From contig OY783200.1 in assembly GCA_963678675.1 (NCBI GenBank), positions 7,328,501-7,392,500 on the forward strand: a stretch of 64,000 bases of DNA, in the 5' to 3' direction. The translations under genes and the position numbers were made by a program. The notes beneath the pieces are model-generated. The model was not told the DNA's origin and made no database searches. It saw only the letters and a program-made list of their open reading frames with translations. Shown piece by piece: positions 21,987-34,194 of the stretch (positions are counted from its first letter, which is position 1; every line of letters begins with the position of its first letter). Source of the DNA: Xiphydria camelus. Taxonomy: Eukaryota > Arthropoda > Insecta > Hymenoptera > Xiphydriidae.

Positions 21987-22423
21987 AGACAGGTACATTT
22001 ACATTAATCGAAAGTGTTGATTTAGCGCGTAAGTTTAAATCTCCCAGTTAGATTTTGAATGGCCGCTAGTAACCTTGTATGGAAGAGACTGAGTAGTCAC
22101 GTGGTCTTATACGTCATTCCTGCAACTACACATTTCCTCTATTGTACCGCAATGATCAACGGACGTTGCTTTTCGCTATTTTCAGTGTCCTTGCGCCTAA
22201 AAAACAGTTACAGCTGCTAGTTTTTTCCGAGTGATTAGTGCGTCTAACTTTAAGAAACTAAAAAAGTGCAATCTTCTAAAATTACTGGTCTTGCGCGCAG
22301 TTTTCTCAACGAAATCGTCGGTACCGGCTAACGACGTCATGCTGCTTTGAGGTTATGTACCGCAGCAGACACGTGGATACCATAGAATACAAGGTATGAT
22401 TAATTTTCACAGAATATCTTTCA
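21987..22423. other. No gene seen; 3' flank of the outer transposase
   Basis: Non-coding sequence between the outer transposase and the piggyBac. The outer element's right end should lie here, but I could not pair a terminal repeat with the left side. Confidence 0.3.
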
Positions 22424-22427
22424 TTAA

Positions 22428-22444
22428 CCTTCCGTCGGTCGCGC
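22428..22444. repeat. piggyBac left terminal inverted repeat
   Basis: CCTTCCGTCGGTCGCGC, the exact reverse complement of 25171-25187. The left TTAA occupies 22424-22427. Confidence 0.97.
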
Positions 22445-22702
22445 GCGCGGTGTTTACACCGCACTCGAGAGAAAATGATTGCCCTTCGACCGCTTTTCTG
22501 AGAAATCGCCCGGCCCCCCCCAATATGCATTGTTTATGATTCCACACGCTAGATCGCGTCCAGTTCGCAACCCTATCAGCAATGTACAAGTTCTAAATCA
22601 GTTTCGTTCCAAGAGCGGTGTGCGATAGGTACCTCGCGGTGAGAACACCGCAGCGCGACAAGACCTGGCGGTGAGAACATCGCAGTGCTACAGACTTCAA
22701 CA

Positions 22703-24667
22703 ATGTAAGTAAATTACCTCAGATTTTATATCTTGATGAGTTTAGATCGTTCCTGTACCTACACTAACTTTTTTCTGGATCAATAGGTACTCATTGTGTG
22801 TAGATCTCGATATCATTTTTTATCAGTGTTTATCTTCCAAAAAAATTTGAGTTCGTGAAAAAACCTACGTAGGTACCTATTTTTTATTTTTTTTGGTTTG
22901 TGATTCAGGTCACGCCCTACTCATCGTTACTTTACTGATGCGGATATTGCTCGTGTTCTGAGGGAATTGGACGAGGAAGTAGAATGGGAAAACCATGAAG
23001 ATCCAAATGATCCCGATTACGAACCGCGGGAAGTTGAAGAAAATGTTCACAATAGTGACTCAGAACAGTCATTGATCGGTGATGAAGAAGATGGGCAGAT
23101 AGATAATGAAGACTTCAACGTATTTCTAGGTAGAGACCTGGAAACTATATGGATAAGCAATTCAATGTCCTTCCCCGGGAAAACCCGAGCCAAGAACATA
23201 GTAAAAGTGTTACCCGGACCTACACGCCGTGCCAGAGATACTCCTACAGTAATGTCCGCATTCTTGAAATTGATCCCTCTTGAACTTATTGACAAAATTG
23301 TTGTATTTTCGAACAAGTATATTCAAATGAATATTATAGAGGAGCAAGTATATTACAGACCCCGAGACTGTAAGTTGACATGTAGGGACGAAATTTTGGC
23401 ATTATTGGGGTGCCTATTTCTCATTTCTACGAAGAAATCCCAACACGCTGACGTAAGTGAGTTGTGGGCTACTGATGGCACGGGTACACTTTTACTGAGA
23501 GCAGCTATGAGCTATCGTCGATTTTTATTTTTGTTACGAGCCATTCGTTTTGATGATATTGAAACTCGAAAACAACGCGAAGAAACAGATAAACTTGCAG
23601 CTGTACGAGAATTTCACGATTCATTCATCACAAACTGCAAAGCTAACTATAGCTTGGGAGAATTCGTTGTTATTGACGAAATGCTGGTACCTTTTAGAGG
23701 GCGGTGGTGCCTACAGTACATGCCCAACAAGCCCGCAAAGTATGGAGTAAAAATGTACGCTCTTTGTGACAGCAAGTCATTCTATACATATGATCTAGAG
23801 ATCTATTGTGGAAGACAGAAAGAGGGGCCTTACAAAGTATCTAATAAGCCTGCTGATATTGTGAAACGGTTGGTTTCGCCTCTCGAAAGGTCAAACAGAA
23901 ATCTCACTACAGACAATTATTACACGAGCCATGCGCTTTCTCAATACCTACTAGAAAGAGGGCTTACATCACTGGGAACTCTGAAAGCTAATAAAAGGGA
24001 GATTCCGAATTTATTCCTTACGGACAAATCCAGAGCACCTGGAACATCCATTTTCGGGTTTCAGGATAATTCTACTCTCGTTTCTTACACAACTAAAAGA
24101 AAGAAAGCGGTCATTTTATTGTCAACCATGCATGATGACAATCACATCGATCACGAAACTGGAAAACCTGACATCATAATCGATTATAACAAAACAAAGG
24201 GAGGGGTTGACACAGTCGACCTAATGTGTTCCACGCACTCAACTGCTAGAGTTACACGACGGTGGACCATGGTTGTATTTTACAGGGACCTTGATGTAGC
24301 GGGGATCAATGCTCAAAAAATTTTTTTCTTCAACAACCCCGATAACAACAACCGACGAACAACATTTTTGAAAAATTTGTCCTTGCAGCTGATGGAAAAC
24401 CATCTTCGAACTCGAGCAACGATCAAATTCCTCCCCAAAGTTCTTTACACTTTCCTTGAACGTTATCGTGAGAGTGATAATGCAGGGAATCAATGCAACA
24501 CGACACGCACAGGGATTTGCTACCTATGTGGTTCTCACAAAAATAACAAAACTGGTGTAAAGTGTGATGAATGCAAAAGAAATGTGTGTCGAAACCACAG
24601 CCAAAAAACTGTGACATGCCAAACGTGTGCAGAGAGCCAAAACATGAGTTGCGATGAAGAAGACTGA
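22703..24667 (+). CDS. piggyBac transposase (586 aa, one intron)
   Basis: Cut-and-paste DDD transposase acting in the nucleus. The first intron (22705-22908, GTAAGT to TTCAG) separates AT from G, so splicing creates the ATG; 19 codons beginning SRPTHRYF then lead into the long open frame. Order: acidic N-terminus (FTDADIARVLREL onward), DDE_Tnp_1_7 core with aspartates in VVIDEMLVPFRGR, LTTDNYYTS and GGVDTVDLM, then CSTHSTARVTRRWTMVVFY typical of the family, and a C-terminal cysteine-rich domain (CYLCGSHKNN, CDECKRNVCRNH, CQTCAE). The length matches active piggyBac transposases and there is no stop or frameshift. Choosing an unspliced start would lose the conserved N-terminal segment. Confidence 0.95.
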
Positions 24668-25170
24668 ATTTGGATTCTAGAAAAAGTACCTACCTAGTCT
24701 GATTTTAGGAGTCATCAGTTTTTGTCTGCCAACATTGTTTGATTTCCAGAAGAAAATATGAACCTAACACTACCTATCACTTTTATTTGCAACAACTTGC
24801 TGTGATTTCTAAAAAAGTTCTATTGTGACGTTCTAGTTTATATATTACCAATATTTTGCAGTTTGGTTTTATTTACTATTTCATAGAATACGATTTGTTA
24901 CTTCCTACAAATTTTAGAAGTTTTGATTACGTTTGTATTTTTTTAAATTTGCATAGGTGTTTCATTTTTACCATACAGGATAATTTTTAATTTGTGTATT
25001 ACCTACCAGCTTATATTTTGATAATTTTGTGAATAAAAATTTTAATAACAAGCGTATCTCAATTATCGTCCTCCCAGACTGTCAAATTAACCGGTCTTGA
25101 GCAAAAAAAACTCAGCGAAAACGACTGCGGTGTAAACACCGCAGTGCGACCTACTATGCGTGTCGAACAG

Positions 25171-25187
25171 GCGCGACCGACGGAAGG
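25171..25187. repeat. piggyBac right terminal inverted repeat
   Basis: GCGCGACCGACGGAAGG, followed by TTAA at 25188-25191. Perfect inverse of the left end. Confidence 0.97.
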
Positions 25188-26459
25188 TTAATAATTTAAA
25201 TCGGCGAATTGTGAAAAATCTATAATATATTTTTGAAGATGAGTTTGCAATATTTTTCTTTGGTTAGTCGTCCTTGGCGACTTTTTCTTTTAAAAAAACT
25301 TTCAGCCAATTTCTTCAGACTTTTGTTGATTATATTTCTTTCTTTTCCTGCAGAATGGATAAATTAGCAAGGGAAGTCGTTGTAAAATTTCTCAATGAGA
25401 AAACTTCTGCAGGGAAAGATCTGATCGAATTCGTGCTACGAAATTGGCTATATTTTGAGAAAGACCATTGGATTTGTTCATTTCCACCAAAAAAAGACGA
25501 AAAATTCGTCGATAAATGGGCAAAAGAAGGGAAGACCCCACAAAAAGGATGGGAGACTTTTGAGATTAAGGTCTTGAAGGATGCAGGTAAGCTAATCTGT
25601 TACGTTATAAGATTTAATTGTTAATGAGCCCTTCGTAATTTATAACAATTAATCATGCACAGTGGTCATTTTCATTTCGAAATCGAACACCATTTACGGT
25701 TTATATTTGTTGTTATCAGTTTTTGTATTTTATCGAATTACACTGAGTATACTGCTATTTTTTCAATTAATTAATTTGCTTTCTTTTTTCTCTCTTCTAT
25801 AAATATTTGTTTAAGAATTTTGAATCAGTATTTTACTAGTGCTTTTTCATTCGATGTTACATAATACGTTTTAAGCATTTCTTTTTTGCAAAATGTCTAT
25901 TTCGATGTTACATATACTTTTTCTTAAGACAACCATGAGCAAGAGCTGAGAAGACTAGAAAGAGCCCTTGTATTATCCGACATTGAGAGCAGCGCTGCTG
26001 AGAGTACCTACTTTGTCAAGAAAAAATGAAATTGAGGCAACGCCTCTTATTCTCAGTATAAGAAGTGTAAATAAGTTGCTGAATTCTTTGCCAAGAGATC
26101 CGCAGGCATCTCAAAAAATTAAAGACATTTCAAATTGTGATAGCAACGGCAATGAGCCCAGTAGCAGCACCTCTCAAAGATCAAAATTCGTTACGAGAAG
26201 AATTAAGCACACTAACAAATCCAAAATTAATTTTTAATAAGATTTCAATATTTTTTTATATTAACCAAATTTTTAAAGAAAGTAAGCAACTTTAAATAAA
26301 CATTTTTGCAGGAATTTTTGAAAAAGGATCTAATAATTTCATAAAAATACACAAGAACCGTGAGAAAACACATTGTACAAGTGGGTCAGCATATAATCGT
26401 AGCCCGCTGGATTCTTCCAATAACTCTGACTCTGGTGTAACCAAAAGTTTCATATTGGC

Positions 26460-26548
26460 AAATTTTTATTGAAAATGATTCCTTCTTGAACCTATATACA
26501 TTTCATATGTATATAGGTTCAAGAAGGAATCATTTTCAATAAAAATTT
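26460..26548. repeat. 89-nt perfect hairpin (42-bp arms, 5-nt loop)
   Basis: The left arm 26460-26501 is the exact reverse complement of 26507-26548, with loop TTCAT between. The arms include GATTCCTTCTTGAACC and its inverse. No mismatch is seen in 42 bp, so the structure is either young or under constraint. It resembles a small-RNA precursor or a very short palindromic element. Confidence 0.95.
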
Positions 26549-26829
26549 GTATAATAAGTCAATGCAAACTGTATCGGTTTATGCCAAAGACTTGCAATAT
26601 TCTTTACAAAGTTTTTGCAATTGTTTGCTAATCGAACAAAACTTAACATTGTTTTCATGTGTCTCTCGGATAAATAAAAACTTTCTATAACAATCTTATT
26701 CGGTAAATCACATTGAAACAATTAAATCAGTATGAGAATATCTTTCTCAAAAATTAATCTTGTATTTACGAGTTTCTGTTTGCTTTTTTGGCCATTTCTG
26801 TCATTTATATGTTATGTTTCATGTATGCA

Positions 26830-27038
26830 GAGACAATTCGAGGATGGGGACATAGGGAAAGTGTGAGTGCGAGTGAGAAAACATGGTGACGGCATAAGAG
26901 CCTTTCTGTTCCACACAATTCTCTATCCTTCTTGAACTTGTCTGGAGAATTGCGTGCCACAGAGAGGCTCTTATGTCGTCATCGTGTGTTCACACTCGCA
27001 CTAACACGTTCCCTAAGTCCCCCATCCTCGAACTGTCA
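26830..27038. repeat. Foldback element with about 95-bp arms
   Basis: The left arm starts ACAATTCGAGGATGGGG and continues through GTGCGAGTG and GGCATAAGAGCC. The right arm reads the inverse (GGCTCTTATG, CACTCGCAC, CCCCATCCTCGAACTGT) with roughly one mismatch in six. The arms meet around 26925-26950. Probably a palindromic MITE inside an intron. Confidence 0.85.
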
Positions 27039-27286
27039 CCGTATGTGCATTTGTACTTAGTAATCTAACTTTTTCGAACCTTGTGAGAATTATCTGGTTA
27101 ATTAGAAAACATACATTACAACCAATAATACTTTACAAAATTAATTGTAGGATGTAAAGATGTTCGAGAGACATTAATAAATAGTGTAACACTACCTTCG
27201 TAGCCTCACTTATTGACTTATTTTGATTTTTATTGACTTATATAGTTTATTTTCATTAATTAAATGTTCCAGCTAAGTAGCCAATA

Positions 27287-28215
27287 GGGTAGTTGACACT
27301 AAGAAAGAATCTGATGTAGTTTTAATAAATATAGTAGTTCAAGGTTCAAAGATCACGGAAAACATCATTATTTAATATTTTAAGTAAGATTGATTAATAT
27401 TTTTAAGAAATAAAATATGAAAAATAGAGGCCTTGGCCACGTGACATCGAACGCCAATCCGAGCGCATGACGTCACTGAGTGGTACAATACCGTGTGTCC
27501 CACTCTATTGGCCAGTTTAAAATTTACCTTCAGGCAGGCTTGGTCGATACTTGAGTCATTTAATACCGGTAGAAGTCGAGTCGGTAGTTAGAGTTGGTGT
27601 CAATTCGGGAGATCGAAGTGTCTAACCTCGAAATTGTGAAATAGTGAATAATAGTGAGTAATTTCCATTATTCAAAAATTCACAATTTCGAGGTTAGATG
27701 CTTCGATTTCCCGAATTGACACCAACTCTAATTACCGACTAGACTTCTACCGGTATACCTAAATGACTGAAGTACCGACCAAGCCTGCCCGAAGGTAAAT
27801 TTCAAACTGGCAAATAGGTACAGACAGCTGTTTGGGTCCAGTCCTGCGAGTTTTAGCCACTTTCTCCGTATTTCTCTTCTCTTAGGCACGTAAATAAATA
27901 ATTTATTCGGTGTCTTTACTATTGTGTTCCGAAATTTCAGCACTATACAGTTCTTGTAAAATTTGGAATTCATTTAAACGCATTTCAAAACACTTTGTTC
28001 ACAACTTCCTTGACAAATCTGTCTGTTTACCAATCACTGACGTCATTAAGGACGCCATGACAGTTTAACGCGTTTTCGTACGAAATTTGAAATAGGTTTT
28101 TAAAAATCAAAATTAATTAACTAAATGCTTGTATTTTATTGAAATACTTATTTTATGGGTAAAATAGACCATAAGGCGTAATATTAACCACTTTCTCAAA
28201 AAATGTCAACTACCC
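27287..28215. mobile_element. TA-flanked MITE containing another hairpin
   Basis: Ends read GGGTAGTTGACA and TGTCAACTACCC, with TA outside both (27285-27286 and 28216-28217), as for a Tc1/mariner-type non-autonomous element. Inside it, 27503-27819 is a second inverted repeat with about 150-bp arms (CTATTGGCCAGTTTAAAATT to AATTTCAAACTGGCAAATAG) around a short centre near 27650-27670. No transposase is encoded. Confidence 0.8.
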
Positions 28216-28753
28216 TATTTGTATTTCTTGTTTTACTCAAGAACACTTTTATCACAATTCCGCCAACTTCTTAAAAACATTCAATGTTTGATTTATTTGT
28301 ATATATGAAAAAAAATTTGACAAATCTCTTACATATAGAAAAATGATGAGGTATTTCTCTTAGCTTCCAACAACATTGATGAATCCGACGAAAATAGAGC
28401 ACCTAATAATCAGGAAAAAGACGAACCGAATTCTCGACAATATAATGATATCATTTGCAGTCATGAAAACGTATAGATTTGATGTACTAAAATTTTAGAT
28501 AAAATTTGATAGATTAAAAATTTATCTCTTTACTTGGATAGTTCCTCGTGATGAGTGATGCAGACTCGATCAGCTCTTACAACGATGAAAGCAATTCTAG
28601 TAATAATTTAGAAGAGGCTTTGTCAATAGAAACTACCGTACCTGATGTGAAATCGTCGCAAGAAAGCAGCCCGCAGAGAGATATTTCTTCTGCTCAAAAA
28701 AAAGATGATACTCCATTGAAACAAAATATGAAAGGTGAGATTAGAATACAATT

Positions 28754-31700
28754 GAAGGGGCAAGTGGATAAAGGGGCTAAGTGACATTTTTTAATTTTTT
28801 CATTTTTTGTTATGGATGAAGTAGTCAAATGAAAAAGTAATATTTAAACACTTCAAATTCACAGAATCTGTTGCATTTTAGAAGATATTTACTTGATAAA
28901 GGGGTTATGTGACACAATGTTTACCAAATTTGCTGAATAAAGAAGTTAAAATCACATAACCCCTTTATCTATGTTATGCACTGCAGTAAGCAGTTAGTTA
29001 ACCCCTTTATTCATTGTATTAATGATAATTTAGCTCGCATAACCTCAAAGTGAATGTCAAGTGGTATCCAGTGTTAGTATTGAAAAAAATGTTTTCGCGT
29101 GGAGAAGCAATGGTTTTGAAGGCCCTAGAAGAATCAGAGCAAAAAGTCGCAGTTCAGAAAATAGAAAATGGTATGTATATGCATTCATTATACATACACA
29201 TTTCCTATTTACGTATATTTTCTTGGCATCATAACCTATCTACTGCTAATTTTAGAAAATGCACTTATTTAAGTACACTGTAGTCAATATTATTTAGATG
29301 TTTGCTGTTTGAACTTAATTAGCAGTAAAAATTAGTTATTATTATAAGATTAAAAATAAAATGTTTGATGTTCCTCTTACATTACTTTTCGTTCACATTT
29401 ACTACTAAATATTAATATACTATTTTTTCGTTTCACATAATCGAAGTCGATTTAGGTTTAACTATTATTTTTCTTTAGGGGACTATTTTGGGGACCGAGG
29501 CAAGGGCATAGTTTCGGCACAAATCAGCAATACAAGTTTACTTGATGCGAGTACCAGTTTGTATGGGAGTAAGTAGTTGTATTTTTAGCACTTTAGAGAG
29601 TATGCATCTTTCTAAAGTATTGGTGTTTGAGTCAGTCAGAGGTTGCGATACTAGTGTGTCCATATAGATATATGCGGAAATACGTTAAATGTTTGTTATT
29701 ACTCTTATTCTTGTAGCATGGACACAATATTATACTTATAAGCCTTAAATCACGTTTCTTTTTTTAAGAATATAGTAACAGTTTCTCCGAGGGTTTGCCA
29801 TCTTCAGTACCGGTCAAAGTGCCAGCAAATGCAACACAACCAAATTTGGAAAATTTAAGTCCTGACGATCAGTTAGATCAAGGTAGGTAATCTCTAAAAT
29901 AAAAATTATTTTAATTCTTCTAATTGTAGTAAAAAATGTTTCAGATTTTGAAGAGCTTTTTGAAGACTCTGGCGATGAGTACGTTCCCTTTGATGAAGCA
30001 AGTTCTTCGAATAACTCTGAAATCGACGAACAAAATGAAAACAGACAAATAGTAGCAAACAAAAAAATATCAGCAGCTGATAATAAAGATACAAGTAAAA
30101 AATGCAACGAAACAATACAGGAAACTGAAACTGAAGAAAATGAACAAAAAAGAAAGTTGAAATCATTTCCTAAGAATCCTAAAATTTCTAGAAAAAGGAT
30201 AAGACGTCCTGATACCTGGAAGAGGATAAAAGCAGCAACGGATAGAGAAAAAGGAAGAAAATACATCTCGCAAAAAGGATATGAAGTAGCAGAACGAAAA
30301 GTGTGCTTGAATAATTTGTGCACTGAAAAGTGTAGATTGCAATGTAATAATAAGTTTACAATTGATATGCGGCAGTCTATATTTAATGAATTTTATAAGC
30401 TTGATATAAATTCAAAAAATTCGTTGCTATTTAGAAGTATTGTGGGAAGATCTACAAAACGAGCAGTAAAAAACTCCAAGAAGCAGAAGTCTTTTTCATA
30501 CGATTACTTAATAACTAGAAACAATGAGCAAATTAAAGTGTGTAAAACTGCTTTTTGTTCATTGTTTCAAATAAGCAAGAAAAAAGTAGAAATCATCCAG
30601 AAAAAGTTACAGAAAGGCTCATCGGTACCATCTCCTGATCTACGTGGGCGTCACTCAAACAGACCTCATAAGATGTCCCACGAGGTGATAGAGTATATAA
30701 AAGAACACATTGGGCAGTTTCCACCCGAGTCTTCTCATTACTCTAGGAACAGTAACCCTCACAAAATGTATTTATCACCGCAACTAAATATATCCACCAT
30801 GTATAGACTTTACTTAGAAAGGTGCAAAAAAGATAATAAGCCTGAAAACTATAAGATTAAACACTCTTCTTATGCAGGTATATTCTCCACTCAATTTAAC
30901 TTATCATTTAGTCACCCGAAAAGTGATACTTGTAGTAAATGCGACGCCGGCGAATCTAATGAGGAACATCTAGAAAATGTTAAATGTGGCTTTGATTTAT
31001 TAAAATTCGACAGAGAAAACGCCCACAGTGATGCTAATATGTTATATTTAACCGTCGATCTCCAGCAAACAATGCCGTTACCTAAATTAACAACTTCCAA
31101 ATCTTTCTATTTAAGACAGTTATGGTTCTATAATTTAGGAATCCATGTTGTTTCAACAGACTGCGATAAATCTTGCATGCAAACGTGGACAGAAAATGTA
31201 GCTAATCGTGGTAGCATTGAAGTGGTTAGCAGTTTGTGGAATTTTATTCAAAATTCTGAGGAGGCTAAAACAAGAAATCATCTAGTAATGTGGACCGATT
31301 CCTGCGCTGGACAAAACAAAAATTTTACGATGATCTGTTTTTTCCAGTTTTTAATTTTGAAGGGCATTTTCAAAGTGATTGAACACAAATTCCCTGAAGT
31401 TGGTCACACATACTTGGACTCAGATAGGGATTTTGGGCGCATTGAGAAGGTCCTTCGAAAAACAGAAACAGTCTGTACTCCAGAACAATATCGGAACATA
31501 ATAAAACAGGCTTCGAAAAAAGGATCCACAGTTAATGATATGGCACACCACTTTTATGACTTTGGAAAATTAGCAGCAAATTTGGGTCTAATAAACAGGA
31601 AAAAGAATACGTTAAATGAAAAAGTTAACTTTCGTGATGGAGTAAAATGGATCAGAATTGAAAAATTTGGAACCTTTTTATACAAAGAATCGTATGACCC

Positions 31701-32308
31701 TTATACACCTTTTAAGGAAGTTAGTTTACTGAAAAATCCATCGTGCAAAGAAATGCCCAAAATCGTACTTACTAGATTTACACAAAACATTGGAAATGTC
31801 TCTCAAGAAAAGTTAGAGAACCTTAAACAACAAGTAAAATACGTTCCAGAACAACACCGATGGTTTTATGAAGAATTACTGTTTGTTGATTTGAATAATT
31901 CAGAACCTAAATCAAAAAAAAGACGTACTAAATGAAAGCAAAACAACTGCTGCTGCTTCATTGCTACTAAATAGGTATTATTTAAGCAATATGTTTTTAT
32001 TTTTTATATAATAAATAAATCTAAATAAATACAATGACTCATTATTCCATATCACTTATAATCAAATAACATAGAGGAGTCCTTGGATAAAAGGGTTATG
32101 TACACATAAATCTATAAATTTAGTAAAAACATCTCACTTTTTTGTTTATTAGAACTCATCAAAGAAACAACTTATTTTTGACTAATTTATGCGATATTAC
32201 TAAACAAAATTAAATAATAATTTTAAAAGTTCTAGTTCAAAACGCGTTTCATTGAATAACTCGGAAGTTTCCAAATGTCATTTAGCCCCTTTATCCACTT
32301 GCCCCTTC
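28754..32308 (+). mobile_element. Intact DSCAGQNKN-family DNA transposon
   Basis: 3,555 bp with terminal inverted repeats of about 36 bp starting GAAGGGGCAAGTGGATAAAG and differing at one position (GCTAAGTGAC left, GCTAAATGAC right). AATT lies directly outside both ends, compatible with a 4-bp target duplication. Copies of the inner word GATAAAGGGGTTATGTGAC recur at about 28897, inverted near 28950-28968, and in decayed form near 32090, forming subterminal repeats. It carries one spliced transposase gene with no defect and sits in an intron of a DUF4806-like gene. Confidence 0.9.
29089..31935 (+). CDS. Putative transposase with DSCAGQNKN motif (four exons, 758 aa)
   Basis: Exons 29089-29170, 29479-29568, 29769-29882 and 29945-31935 join through GT-AG introns with matching phases into one frame of 759 codons including the stop. 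After an acidic N-terminus (FEELFEDSGDEYVPFDE) and a basic region (KISRKRIRRPDTWKRIKA) comes a possible helix-turn-helix (CSLFQISKKKVEIIQKKL). A cysteine pair (CSKCDAG) precedes an RNase H-like core with acidic positions in LTVDLQQTMPLPKL, MWTDSCAGQNKNF and HTYLDSDRDFGRIE. The last three would suit a DDE/DDD triad, which is inference. I recall this family as common but unnamed in insect and cnidarian genomes, possibly under DUF7869. The TIRs support transposase function. Confidence 0.85.
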
Positions 32309-33011
32309 AATTTCTTGCTGTCGAAGCCCGATAAGAGTTGTGGCTAAATATCTTAACGAAGCTGGAGTCCTTACTATTATCTGAAACCTTGCAAAATTAT
32401 AGACTTTTAGTTGTATTAAATTGAACTTCCAGATGATTTGAATCAAATGCAAACCATCGTGAAAGATTTTTTGTGAGAAGCGAAAGGAGAGATAATTCGC
32501 GAAATTCGAAAGACTAAACGGAGTTTGCAATACGACCTAAACAACAAATTCTCGAACTTAACGAACAATTTAGTTGTTAATCTTGGTCTTAAAAAGACGA
32601 ATGCTCCCAAGACATTGGATGAAACAGTATTGGGAATTGCTTTGCCAGCGGAAGATTTGACAGCGTTTGATGACTTGATTACAGAGATAGAAATGAATGC
32701 AGCTAAACGAGACTTAATCGTAAGAATATGAAACATTAGAGTTGTAAGAAATCGCGTAGCACTCCACAAATTATATTATCGATTAAACTTTTATCCGTAA
32801 TAGTTTTGAAATTACAATATTTACATTTTTCAGAAATCATTCATGATTGCTAAAATAAGCGACACAACCCGCGAGTCGAAATTTTGGTTCTCCCTCGGTG
32901 CTCCGTAATTCTCCAGTCGGTAATATTGGTTCTTTCCCTTGGTTCTCCGTACTTCTCCTTAATACTCTATAACGACTCTTTTTTTTTGCTTCTCTACCCG
33001 AGTCGAAATCC

Positions 33012-33141
33012 GACTTAGAAAATTTTCGACTGTCGCGCCCGATAGACTAAGAAAATTTTCGACTGTGGCGCCTGATGGACTTAGAAAATTTTCGATTGTC
33101 GCACCCGATGGACTTGGAAAATTTTCGACTGGCACGCTCAT
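33012..33141. repeat. 33-bp tandem repeat, four units
   Basis: GACTTAGAAAATTTTCGACT-type units begin at 33012, 33045, 33078 and 33111, exactly 33 apart. On the minus strand they give an 11-residue repeat (VENFLSPSGAT). There is no independent sign of a gene, so I treat it as a minisatellite. Confidence 0.9.
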
Positions 33142-33483
33142 TAGCTATAGGTACATTAATTACCTTTATATTTGTGGTAGACAGTAATACAAAATAAACA
33201 GCCACAGATATACATGAACTAAAATTTCATATTTTTAATGAAAAAAAATTACAATGAATTTTACAATTTATTCTAATTCTTTATCATTAGTTGGCATTGA
33301 TACATATGACTGGCAATTGATCGTAATATGAAAACATGGAGCTCGTATTAGATTTTGAGGTACCTAAGGTAAAAGCACCAGTGGCCGGACGGTTAAAACC
33401 AGTATCCGGACACCCATAAAAATATATGTAGCAGATTTGAATGAGTGTTCTTACTAGATGGAATTTGTCATGGGCATTCCTAA

Positions 33484-34194
33484 TGTAACGTCCTAACGTA
33501 GCCGTTTTCATGGAATAAAACGCAGCGGCGAGTAAAGCGATAGAATAAGAGGAATCAAATAGCGACGAGCAAGCCCGCTACGAAGACCGGAATGCCGACT
33601 CCGCACCGAGCCAAAACTGCACCGCGAGTAACACGAACCCTCGCACAAGGCGAAGGCGCGAAAACCTACACGTGCCACCCGCGTAGCATTAAAGGAAATG
33701 CACCAGCGAAAAACAAGACGCCAAGAGACCATCGATGAGCCGCTGACAGGAAGAAGCTCCATGATTCAACGCATTCCTTCTCCTTCCCCTTTTCAACATC
33801 AGGAAGGATCCCCACCCGGGACGAAGTCTAACGGCATATATAAGGAGAATCCTGGACACCGGGGGAGCTTTTTGGTCTTTTGTCTTTTTCCTCGAGTAAC
33901 GCGTGTTCCGTTCTAAATAAAGAAGTTCCGAGACTGTGATTTGTGGAAACCTCCATTTCTATCCCTGTCGTGCTACCTACCAAGGAGAAAGCGCACCCCT
34001 TTTGATCCACCCCTCGGAGCAAGGATCCCACGGCCGACAGGAGGAGCCAGAGAGAGAGAGATCGAAGGACAAAGAAAGGTTAGTAGGAACAGAATATTCT
34101 TTTGCGATATAAAATGTCCTAAGTGTATCGATGATCCCTATTGTTTTCCCCGAATTGATAGTTAGTAGTAAATCTAGTTGTCCATGACGTGACA
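33484..34194 (+). mobile_element. Solo LTR (type A, 711 bp)
   Basis: Begins TGTAACGTCCTAACGTAGCC and ends CCATGACGTGACA. CTAA flanks both sides (33480-33483, 34195-34198), a 4-bp target duplication as in Ty3/gypsy elements. Near the middle is a TATATAAGGAGA promoter-like stretch (about 33836), followed by an AATAAAG signal (about 33915). The full-length relative at 47179-48009 shares both ends. Confidence 0.92.

Larger units (their letters stand above)
22428..25187 (+). mobile_element. Complete piggyBac transposon
   Basis: 2,760 bp with perfect 17-bp terminal inverted repeats CCTTCCGTCGGTCGCGC, flanked on both sides by TTAA (22424-22427 and 25188-25191), the diagnostic piggyBac target duplication. 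Inside each end lies a palindrome, GCGGTGTTTACACCGC on the left (about 22456) and GCGGTGTAAACACCGC on the right (about 25128). GCGGTGAGAACA-type copies recur at 22637-22690. It encodes a transposase with no visible defect and has intact ends, so it may be autonomous. Confidence 0.97.
25354..32731 (+). pseudogene. DUF4806-like multi-exon gene interrupted by transposons
   Basis: Exons are recognised by splice sites and frame. 25354-25586 follows TTTTCCTGCAG and encodes VVVKFLNEKTSAGKD and WICSFPPKKDEKF, matching the N-terminal module of insect DUF4806 proteins. About 25930-26030 encodes HEQELRRLERALVLSD. 28362-28476 and 28541-28735 are Ser/Asp/Glu-rich. About 32433-32731 ends with FDDLITEIEMNAAKRDLIVRI, like the DUF4806 C-terminus. 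There is a stop near the start of the last exon (after KDFL, about 32475), and the second exon closes at a TGA unless it is spliced earlier. The 3.55-kb transposon at 28754 sits in the intron after 28735. Family assignment is from motif memory. Function unknown. Confidence 0.5.

Noticed and set aside
33287..33780. Short ORFs in the LTR regions (here and in the copies at 38196-38634, 47109-47497 and 55290-55806)
   Set aside because: The same peptides recur because the LTRs are copies. They are non-coding terminal repeats with shifting frames.
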